Shown here piece after piece: positions 41,401 through 53,400 of a DNA stretch of 64,000 bases (positions within the stretch are counted from its first letter, which is position 1; each line of letters begins with the position of its first letter). Source of the DNA: Chaetorhynchus papuensis (lineage: Eukaryota; Chordata; Aves; Passeriformes; Rhipiduridae); assembly GCA_013396525.1 (NCBI GenBank), contig VWYX01001240.1:62001-126000 (forward strand), in the 5' to 3' direction. The position numbers and the translations under genes were made by a program. The notes under the pieces are model-generated. The model was not told the origin of the DNA and ran no database searches. It was given only the letters and a program-made list of their open reading frames with translations.

Positions 41401-44400
41401 AAGCACTCCAAGTCTGAGTTTTTCTTTAAACAGTGAACAAATCCTCTTGGAGGAACAAGAAAGGCTCAAAAAATTAAAACACTCACCTAAATAGAACACT
41501 GGAAAAGGGGGAGAAAAAAAGAAAAAGGAATAAAACAAAAGAACACGAGAAAAACCATCAGAACCTTATCACCACATTGAGAGAAGGAAGATAAAGCATG
41601 TTTCTACAGGTCACACCAAAATTTATTCAGATTTCAGCTCATCAGCTTGGATTGAAGACCTTTTTTGGATAGGTAAGTATTGTGTCCAAAGGAATGGGGG
41701 CATATAACAAATGTACAAACTGTGAATTCTGCTAAGCATAAGAAATGCAAAAGGGAAGGTCATGCAAAATCATCTTCAGCCTTTACTGATGGGCAGCTCT
41801 GAACCACACAACTTTCAAGTAATTGTATACACAAGATCTGTATTCTAGAAGCAAAAAAGCTTTACCATTTTAATCACAAATGTACTTACAGCACAAAACT
41901 GTGTAAAAAGAAGTGAAGGATGAAGAAGTGTGGAATGGAATACAAGAGACTTCCAATGCATTGTTGCTGTCAAAACAGGCAGGATAATCCAGGAAATTAT
42001 TTAGACTATAGCTATGCTCAAGATTATGGAATTTATAAAACAGAATCGGAATAAATTAAAATGTCAAGTTTTGAAAATGTCCCAGAGCAAAGCAGTAATT
42101 TCTCACTGATCCTCCACCAAACTAGTTAGAGTGACAGAGCTGTAATGAGATCTTCCCCATCTCAAACGTCAAAATGCAAAACTTTTTCCTGCCTGAACTT
42201 GTGAAAGTCACTCAAACTGCTAAAAAGACCACGTGTGATACACTGACACATCAAGGACAGGCAATTTGCTTCAGACACAGCAAACAAGTGCCCTGTTTAA
42301 AAGCCACACAAAAAGGTTCATTTCCTCAGAACACCACAGTATTGTGTCTGCTGTGGATTTTAATCCTGAAAATCATAGAAGTGTACACTATCTATCTACC
42401 CTAGAATTACAAAAAGTAATGGAACTTAATTCTGGAAGATAAAAGCAGGCAGTGTACTACAGAAGTGGTGTCTTCCTTAGTTATTCTTTTAGCAAGCATC
42501 AGGCCCTTATACCTAATGACTTGATGTTGCTTGGGATGTACTATTTTTGCTTGAAGTATCTCCCAAGAGACACCCACAGGTATAAACCTATAGTACTTTA
42601 AATGCAAAATATTTAACTGCAGTGAATGATAAATTAATAATTAAATTATTGTTAAAGTAGCAACATCTGCCATACGGCTCATCTGGAAAAGCTTTCAGCT
42701 TTAAAACTTCCACAAGATGCATGTCCTCCTCTCCCCTGTGTGACAGGTGGAAGGCTTTAATGCCCACTGAGCCATGACTGCAGCTCCCAGGCAGCTGGGC
42801 TATTTGCTGCCTGCCCCAGGCTGCAGCCTTTCACGGGCTTTTACAAGTAGACACAATCCTGCAGCAGCTAAAGGTGCTGTAAACACCACCACTGCTGCTT
42901 GCCGTGCCCAACAGAACGTTTGGAGCAAGGCAAGGCTCACAGCTTGAGCTGCAAACTGCAGGCAACACTTTAAGTATCAGATACGTGATGAAATTCCCGC
43001 CCTATTCCTCAGAATGAAATGCGCTGATGTAAAAATTAATAACGAAGAACAAAAATAAAAAGAAACGGTCACAACGTGTCCGTATACCAACCAGAACTAT
43101 TTTGTACTGAAAATGCAGTAGAAATGAGAAGTTCAAGCTTCCACCCATTTAACCTTCCAGAGTATGTTTTTTTGAAGAGGGTATTACCATGCTGCAGTAG
43201 CTGGATGCAGACCACCACTCTCCAACCCTTCTACCTCAGTCCTTCTTTAGCCAACACCTCCAGAAAGCAAACACCGAACTTCCCCTGCTATTCCAACACG
43301 CCTAGCTACGAGAAAATCTCTCCTTGTAGCCTCAAACGTTGTTCCAGAGCACTGTCCTTCAGAAAACCACGTCATCCATCAATTCTGCAGAAGGCAAGCA
43401 TCAGCAGGCCAAGTCAGCTGTAACCTGGCCAGCATACTCCAGTGATGAGCTTCTTTCACAGCTATGCACACAGGAGATGGAAGAAAATCGCCTGCTGGCA
43501 ATTAACCTGGTGGTTCCAGTACTCATTCTACATTTCTGCCTCAAGGAACTGCAACCTGAGTATACCAAAGGCTTTAAGAGAGAGAAGTCCAGCTACCAAG
43601 GCCTGTTTTCTGGTCAGATTTCTCTCTGCGACCACCTTGCTAACGAACATTAGAAAGTTAAAGGTACGTGCCAGGTGGAAAAGTATGTTTTATCCTACAA
43701 GGTTTATTACAGCAAGCCAAGACTACCACTTCATTGCTAAAATACAACTGCCTGGGTAGCAGGACAGGTGGTATATTAAATAAACAGGATCCAGCTAACA
43801 AAAAGCACTCTCAGAGGCTTTTGAACGCTTCAAAATACTTCAGAAACATCAACCCCGAAGAGAAATACCCAGATACTGCCTGGAAAAGAACTCTGATCCT
43901 CCTACAGGATCACTTTATCTTCAGAAGCCAATATAAGCCAAGTGAGAGATGAGGCTGAATGGTCTATTCATTCTGAGTTTTAAAGAAAACCTAACATCTC
44001 TTTTTTTCTAAAAAAGCACAGATGGTGCACTCTGCAGCACACTCTGACAGACAGAGGATATAATTTCATACTAATTTGTTCAGCAGCCATTCCAGTTTCA
44101 CTGCTTTCTGTTTTTCAGCTTATTCTCACCTTTGCATCACCCCTTCTCTATGACAGTTCAGGCAACTGCGTGGTGAGAGATGGACTGGAAACCCAACACA
44201 TTAAAAATCCCAGGGAAAAAAGCCTGCATGAAGCATTTCCATCAGCTAGATCAGAGCCAGACCTGGTTCTTCATGAAGTCACACAAACAATTATGGTGGC
44301 ATCAACATCAGAACATCAGCACCAGACTGCTGGGGACTGCTTGAACCAAATCAAGCATCCTCAACATCACCTTTTTAAACCACAACCAGAGCTGTAGTTT

Positions 44401-47400
44401 ATCAAACTCCTTAACTTCATTTTTCAGCCCTAATTCACTGCTTACCTTGTACCCCTACTCAAAAGCCAAACCCATTTCAGTTGCACAACCCTATGAAAGT
44501 GTAATAGGCAAGCTGGGGAAGGAAACACATGGTTTGTCCTCACTCAATGCCTTTTGTTCCTCTGCTCCTTCAGTCTTTCAATTACCTCCTCTGCTTTGGA
44601 GTGTCACACCACACCCTACCCCACTTTTCATGTCAGCTGCACTGTATGTTATCAGTGCTGACACTGGCTGACACTGAAAAGATCACATTCCTATAGCCCT
44701 AAAAAACCCCAAGGATCAGCTGTTCAGGATTGGCACAACACACATGCTGCAAGTTACACACTGAGCTACAGTGGGTGTTCTCATTTGGCTGGACAGGCTT
44801 TCTTGGGAGCTGGTAGCATAAGGATGGATGAAATGGGGTTTTGGGGCGGACCAGTGGCAGCCAGATCATGTGAAATCTTCCTCAGAACCCCACATGCCCT
44901 AATTCAAGAAGGCAAAACCACACAGAAAACCTCAGTCCTGCAACTACTGTACTTCAGAGTACAGCATTAAAAGACAGACCCTAATTTTTGAATAAAGCTG
45001 GTCAACTATGACACATAAGAATTTTAGTTTGAGGTGAAGATCTCCATTTTCTCCCCAGAGAAAGTTTACATAAACAACTCAGTAACTAAGAATTTCCACT
45101 CTCTCATTTCTCAGTATGTTGGTGCCATAACTAAGCAATGTTCCAATTATACAGTCTGATATCCAAATCAAAGTATGACTCGCCTTTTAGAAGTCTTTTC
45201 AAAGACTGAAAGTGGACAGCAAGTTTATTTGTACATGTTTATGACATAAACATAAGTGAACTGGCTAATTACAATCTTCAGAAAATATTTTCTTTAAGGA
45301 CAGTTTAAATACTCCTAACTAAGCAAAGCCCACACCCCGAGCACGAGTTCAAAGCTACAGCCAAAAAGATGTATTTGCTAGGGTATGTAAGAACTTACTA
45401 AAAAAAAAAGAAGTGTTTTACTAAATGGTTAAAGGTTTTCTGAATGAATGGAAAGCAGGCTTTTCAGAGATCTGTGCAGGAAGCAATAAGAACAACAATT
45501 ATGGTGAAGTATCCCTCCTTCACGTGTCTCCAGCCCCTGCTCCCATTCAGAGCCTGTCCTGCTCTAGGCCATGACAGAACAAAGTCTGGGGAGATTTTCT
45601 AACCAGCCCTCAGCAGAACCAAAACCACATCACTCCTGGAGCCCTGGACGTGTGTTATGGGTTTATATGCAAGACTCTGATGGCCAAAAACATTAACAAG
45701 TGACAAAATGTTCTCTAGCACTTCCATTTGGGTGAACCACCTTCCAGACAAGGCTTCCCTTCCCTTCCTACTTCCTCTCTCAGTTACCCCTCTGTAAGCA
45801 CCTTCAGCTGAGTTAATTCACTCATCACTCTATACGTGAAAACAAACACTTTCCACTTCACAAGGTCTTTTAACTTGATCGTGGTAAAGAATAACAAAAA
45901 TATTCATTAAAATACACTTGAATTCAAGTAGAAGGAAGCCTCCTATCAGTGCCAGCAGAACTTCCTATCAGTGCTGGCAATGCCTTGGAAACCAGGCACT
46001 GATAACCTGGGTGGCAGGCTTGGCTCAGCACCAGCCTGCTGGGGGACCTCAGCAGCTTCCAGGTTCCCTGTGCCATCCTCTCGTGCTCGGGGACACAGAG
46101 ACAAAGCTTCACCAGCAGGGAACTGGGGCTGCTTATTGAAACTACAATATCACAAACTTAAAGGAGCAAGCAGTGAAGTTAAATATACCAACACCATCTA
46201 CTGTGGGATATTTATTACTGCCCCCCATCCCCAGTTCTGTCAAAATTTGTTTAAATAGCAATGTTATAGGCGATGACTGTCACTACTGGTATATAATACA
46301 GAAATGGGCCTAACAGAGCTGTATTTCACAACTACCTTCAAGACTTTTCTGAAAACACCCTGCTCCCAAAAGGCAGATTTAATCTAGCTAAAACTTCTAC
46401 TGAAAATATTTTTAAAGACAACAATATAAACCCACAGCAGTAAAATATGCTGACATCCCTCTATGTTTATTAAACAAAACTTTATCCATAAATTAATGTA
46501 CTCCTATTCATATCTGCCATGCAGTTTAAACTAGCTACCAAATTTTAATTAAAATTTTCAGGTTGTTCACCTAAAATTTAATGCTGTCACATGATACACC
46601 ACTAATTCTGAAGAACCACAGAAACCAGAAACACCATATGGGCAACCCTTAAAAGTCTGTATAACTCTGAAAACTTAGCAACCCTCCCTTCACTTCCAAA
46701 CACCACAATTAATACTGGTGATGCTTTCAATAATCTTATGTGCAATTACAAAGAAGAGGAAGTACTCTGTCCACTAAACAGGTAAAACTTTCTGTAGGTC
46801 AACATATTGGCACATAAATTAGGATTATCTAATCAGTATTACCTATTAAAAACACCTAGTAATGACCTAAAAAAAACCTATTTACTCAATCCCACATTTA
46901 AAAGGAAGAGGAAAATCCTGCTAGCAAGACCAGAGATATTATCCAACTTTTGACATCACAGGTAATAATAACACCATCATGTTACTCCTGCTCTGACAGG
47001 GAGTGCTGACAGCCTGTTCCAGAGGCTTGCTAAGAGTACAGGTATAGCATCATTACTTCACTGCTGTAGAATTTTTCTTCTCCCAAAACAAGTTTTAGCA
47101 TGACATGGACCAAACCAGTACAAAGAAAAGCATCCGAGATCCCCCTCCAGAGCTCCACGCGTACTTCTCTTATTTCAGTCTTCTGCAGTCTCTCTATACA
47201 TTCCAATTAGGCAACCCCAATTTTTGTTTCAGTTTGCATTTCCCAAAGATCTTGAATTATTCAATCCATGATTTGAGTGCATTCCCCTATCAGCAAGGAT
47301 TTAATTACCTATCTCTGCTGGAAGAGACAGGGCTGCACATCAATATACAGCTGTGAATACAGATTTGTTCATTTAATAACTGGACAACCTAACTTCTAGA

Positions 47401-50400
47401 GTTACTAATTGAAGAGAAATTCAAAAAACTTGAACCACAGGGACTTTCCCCCCCAAAAAAGGTCAGATGAACAAAATAATGAGACCTTGGAAACAAAAAA
47501 CCTTCTGTTTCTTTTTCTTCCTCCCCATTTTCCTATGAATTAAACTGTGATCTAAGGCAATACTAGAACAGATTCACTGAAGCCATTCCTGACATTGATT
47601 TTATATCCAGAATGTTCCAAAATCTTTTCAAGAATCGATCTATAACTGCTACAGATTAGTACAAAAAGCATCACAAATCTTACATACACGTAATTCTGTT
47701 AGAAAGAATTAAAATACTTATTTACTGTTGTGACAGCCTTCCTTCAGTTCATTCGCCGCTTTCATCTTCTGCAACAAACAACTCCGAGGACCTCCTCAGA
47801 TGGAAATTACACATCTATAAACCTCACACTTAAGTTTCTTGTCCTCTTAGCAAGGCTTTCCTGAGGTTGAAGACAGAAGCCACACAAAGCAACACCGATT
47901 CCAGCTGAACTAGAAGGTGCTTTCTGCTGCAAGACTGAGTGTGATACTCCTTTGTTCTTCCCAACACAAGCTTCCCTTACGTGACCTTATTCCTTCAAAG
48001 AAATAATCCATTGTCTCACACAGAGAATTCTCAGCCGTCTAACTTCCCTTCACTGAAGCTTTTCTCTCATTCCAGAGCCACTTTGATTGCAACAATGAGC
48101 CCTACTTAATGCAGATATGAAAATTTTCTTCATAATGCAATGCAAAACCTTTGCAGGGAGCCGTCATCTCCAGACAAGACCAATTACTGAACATCTGAAC
48201 ACATTGCACAAAGTCTTGGAGCCAAAAATCCTCTTCATTTGACCTCTTAAATGTGATGACACACACTTGTCATTTGATGAAGGTGTCATTTTTGACCACA
48301 TCGAACAATTATTTAACGTAATGAGTAGTAAATCTTTCAAAATTTTCCCGTAAGAGTGCCAGAAAAAAGCCTTGGTTCACTTTTAATGCATTTCTGAAAC
48401 AGTATGAGGCAGGATTCTGCAATATTTAATTCTTTAAAATTCCAGGAGAAAATGCAGTCCCTGTGTTGTCCTTCTCTCCTGGATTTGTAGGTTACCTACA
48501 ATCTGCCCAGCTAGCAAGCAGGAAAATAAGGTCTGGTTGCATAGCTGCTTAGCTAATGCAATCATTCAAACCAGAATGGAACTAAACCACTTTGACATTC
48601 ATCTAAACAGAGTTCAAGCACATGAGAAGTTAGGATGTGTTAGGATTTGATCAGTCCTGTAAATCAAGGGGAGGAAAAAAAACCTAGACTTGAAGAGTAC
48701 TTCCAGCAGCTTCACTGATTCGGCAGCCATCGCTTCCCAGTCCTCTGAGACAAACCTGCACTGTCTCTTCAGCAGAAAGCTGCCACTTGCAGTAAAGCCT
48801 TTACTCTTAACTTCAGAGATTTCCACTCTGCATTCTGAACTCATCAGAAGGACAAAAAGCCCATCCCTGTGAGCTCAGTGGTGCCTCGACTCCGGCAGAT
48901 CCACTAGAGGGAGATCCTAAATTAAACAACCTCCAATTCTGCCAGCAGCCAGCAGAACAGCTGAGGATGCCAACTGCAAGCAAAAGATCAGTGACATTTT
49001 TCAAATATATGCAAGAGAAGGAGACCATGATTTAATTTTATTTTAAAAAAGAGCGAGAGAGCCATACCCAACAGCTGACTTGCAAACCAAAAGGATGTAC
49101 ACAACTTAATCTTTAATATCCCTCAGAAGTCGTGCAGATTTCTGTGAACCCTTGCATAAAATTTAAAATTCATCTACAGCTTTATAAATTTCTGAATAGT
49201 ATGCTCAGCTAACATTATAACTGCTTTCCTTTTATGAATAAAATACAACATAAAATAAGCAAGCTAATAAAAGAAATTGCCAAAATGAGAAAGCACAGCA
49301 GAAAATAAGGACACTGCAAGAATATAACTTTAACTGTATGTAATTCTAGAATAAAAGGGAAGCTATCTATGTAGGATTTCTTTATTTTATTTGAGTTGGA
49401 GGTTCTATATGCTGTTTCGGATACACTAGGAAACACAGCAATTTATTGAAACTATTAGAGACAAGTTGTCATCTTCAAGTACAGATTTTTGAAGCGGTAT
49501 CATCAAAATACCAACTAGGACTGCACGTGTTAGAAATTTTTAAAAGCCTAGCAGATACATCGAAAGAAACAAAACAAGCCATATATAATGTATTGATCAT
49601 CACATATCGGCAGAAGTTTATTTTATGACACATGACCTCCCAACACCTTTTCAAAAAGAGCAATTTGTTTAGAAAAGGGAGGCAGTTGCAATCCATTTCC
49701 TAGAATGAAGAGCTAATATTAGAGCCTCGCAGCCAGTGACCTGTCTAAGTAAATACTCATCTATTTCAGAGATGCTCTGGGGGGGAAAAAAAAAAAAACT
49801 AACACCAAGGATTCATTTCTAGCTGTACTTTTAGGAAATTATACCAACTATAGAGAAACAAAATTCACTGAACTTTGAGCAAGGAGCACAATTTGTTTCT
49901 GAAGTGCAAGCCACTTAGCAACCTATCTCCATTATTGAAGCAGCATGTTCAGAAAGACACTTTATCTTTCTTACTTCTTACTCTGATACAGGTCAGAAAA
50001 ACTAAGTAATATCTAGATCATACAACGACAAACTTCCCAGCTGATAAAACTTAGGAACACTTGTTGGCAATACTCTAACACAGAAACATTATGAACATTT
50101 ATCTTTAAACATTGTCTGGAAGTGATATGAGGCTGAGAGAGCAATTCTCTGTGCCTTATTAGGAAATTTTCTAAAAGCAGCAGTGCAAAACTGCTCATCT
50201 GCTAAAATGGTGCTGATAATGTTAAGCTTTGGTTTTATTTCATCTCGATGGAAGCTAGAGCATCTATTTGTCTGTGACATAGGTAAGTGACAGCTAATCT
50301 TAAACCACCACAGCCCTTGGCTGACAGGAGCCAGGGAAGAACAATTACCTCCTGTGCTCCCCATTAGCTTGTGATGCAGCTAATTAATGCATTTTGACTT

Positions 50401-53400
50401 GTGCCTGCTGCTACCAAATCAAATCACAAGAAGGAGAAACAAAGTGACTACGCTGTAATTCAGAAAACTTAAAGGTCACACCCAGTCAAACAGTTACACA
50501 GCTTCATTCCTGTCCATGTCAAAATCATTGAGAACAAACCAGCAGACAACAGCACTGTAGTCAGCAACCAGGCTGTGACACTACAGTCATAAAAAGATTC
50601 TAGTTTTATCCAAGTCTTTACAAACTGAAGTGGCATCTCAAATCAATAAAATTTCTACTACTGAACAATGTAACAGTGGAGCAGCCCACAAATACTTTGC
50701 ATAAAGCAGCAAGAGAACGAGTCATTAGACAAATTACAGTCCACCAAATGAAGAAAAGACACACTGTCTAACTAAAAAATGAGCAATGCCATGCCTGCCT
50801 ACGTCATTTCAGCCTCTCTAGCAGCTCAGGTTTAGTGTTAGGAGGAGTTAAACCCCATTATGAAGACATGTACCTGAAACATGTAACAAATTCTTCAAGT
50901 ACAGGTAATGGGAAGGAAACCCCTCAAATGGGGTGTAATTCCCATCAATCAGGCCTTTTCATCAAGGGAGTGCAAACCAACACTTCATGTGTTCCCAAAT
51001 GGTGGTTGGGACACAGGTGAGGAACAGTCAGAATGCACGAAAAGTTTACAACTGTGTAACCTTCAGGGAAAGCAGAACTGAGGGATTTAGAAAACACCCA
51101 AGTGCAAGGTAGGAGACTGGGAATCACAACTGGGTTATTTTAGCAGGCAAAAAGAAGCCTTCTAACTCTAGCTATCATTTCTGTTTTGGCCTCCTATGTT
51201 GCATAACAGTGTGAGCACTGCAGAATGCATCATCCACGGTCTAGATAGCTTAGTTCCAAAAGGTAAAGTTTTGAAACAACTACCAGAATAAAAACCAACT
51301 TGGTAAAACCACCTTTTTTGCTGCAGTTGAGACAGCCCTGGTATAGTTATCTATAGCCTCTCTTCTACACAAGAGAAAGAAAACTGGCACACAAGTACTA
51401 TCTCTTGTTACACGGGCAATCTTTAAAGTTTAATGAGGACAAAAGAATTCTATTTTGTTACAAGAACACAAAAGACTCTTGGTCTTTTAAAAGAAAAACT
51501 CCCTGTGTGTGTGTGTCACAGTGTTACACTGATCAATTTGCTGTAGAGCCTACCTAGAATATGTTACTGAAAGCCACGAATTTTTCCACCAGTGTTCTAA
51601 AGGCTATGTCACCCTGGTCTTCAAATGAAATGACAAGACCTGGTGTCCAAACTGTATGTGCTCATCTGAATGTTAACCCTGGATTTGAGGTCTCTGAGCT
51701 AGAAAACTCTCTATGGTAAGAACTGCCAGAGAAGATTACCTGAATTCCAAAGTTTGGAGGAAAAATCCTTCACATTTTTATAATAAACCAGGAATCAATG
51801 AGAAGCAAAAATACCCAACACGCAATAAGAACCTGGATGTCTCTAGAAATCCTGAAAAGTATCCTCGTTACAAGGTACCTGCTTCTAAAAAAAATCTTGT
51901 TTTGCTTCCTTAAAAAAAAGGCAAAGCCAGCAGTTTCTACATCTAATCTAGAAACACGAAAATTGATTTATTTGCTAGGAGTTGCATTTACAGGGATGTC
52001 AGTTGAGTTGAGAATCACAGTTAAGAAGCAGTAATTAGTTAGACAAAACACCCAAATAATTAAAACACCTGGAGGCTTAATTATGATTAGAAACAAGACT
52101 TATTGACTTCTAAGCATAAACGCTTGAATTTTCCTGTATTTGAACAATCTTAGGGGGAAAAAATAGTGAAGAGACTCTTACCAGCTTCCTGTGAATTTAA
52201 TACTTCTAAGGCATGCATCATGGCACTTGCGAAGACATTGGCATCTTCTTTGCTGCCAAAATTCAGACCATACACCTGCCTAGCATCACGCCACTGGTGG
52301 AAGGTCTGTGTAGCCTGATTGTACTTCAGCCCTTTTGGAATGGCACAATTTATTACCACCTATAATCATAAAAAAAAAAAAGAAAAAAGAAAAAAATTAC
52401 TTATGTTTAAAAATGCTGCTGTTCCATCTTTGGAAGTTTCAGCTTTGTGCAGATTTTATTCCTCAACAGCACGGGTTAATTCACGACCCCTAATCTGTAA
52501 AACACAATGCTGAAAACTCGTAACCATTTCCATTTTAATTCCAATGCTGTCTGTAATCAGTGATGGGAATACACAAGGGACCTAATGAGATATTTTGTAT
52601 CAACTTTTGCAGCTTAAGTGTTCTCACTTCAAAAGATGCAGGGATGTTTCCAGCAGCAATGTAGTAACATCAACAGCTCTGACTTCCAGCAGCAGACTGC
52701 TTGATGTGAATACGCATCTGAAATTCAGAAACTCCTTTTCCCACGAATTTCACTGGGTATTTGTTAGATTTCTTTTCTAACCAAGTTATCACCTCCTCCC
52801 TGTGGCTGCTGCACCCCGGGGCCTGCAGGGCTTTCAGCAGCAGTTTACTGGATTCGTACCACGGATCACAGGGTATCGTTTTGCAAGATTGTTATGGCTC
52901 ACACAAAAGATGATAAATTCGAGCTATTAGGGCAACCATTTACTACAAGCCATCCACTATGAGGATCCCATTGCACTTGGATAACTGTATCCTCTCACCA
53001 TTTTCTGCTGAATAATGGGAGAAAAAACCCCCACATTTGCTCTCAGATGAATGCACAGAGACCATTTATTACTTGGATTAAGTGTTTAATAACAAATCAC
53101 ATAGGAGATTATCAGTCTAGGCTTCAGGTGCGTGATAAATGAGCAAGAACAGACTAAAAGAATTCCATGAAATGCTGGGAGGGAGAGAAACAAATATAAG
53201 AAGCTTTCCTCAAACAAAAGATTAGGTTTTTAACTCCATCCCAAGTATCACATTGCAGAGTGCATTTCCAGAGTGCTAATTTGCCATTTAATCATGATCC
53301 AGTAACTTCATCAAGGAAATTAAGATGTAATCCCTGTTACTCCCTCTTCTCACTCTCTTAAAATGGTAGAGATGATCAGCATTACCAAATATCAGAAGGC

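Noticed and set aside
45918..46258. Overlapping plus-strand ORFs in a locally GC-rich part of intron 3
   Set aside because: No domain, no splice signals linking them, and two frames open equally, typical of chance ORFs.
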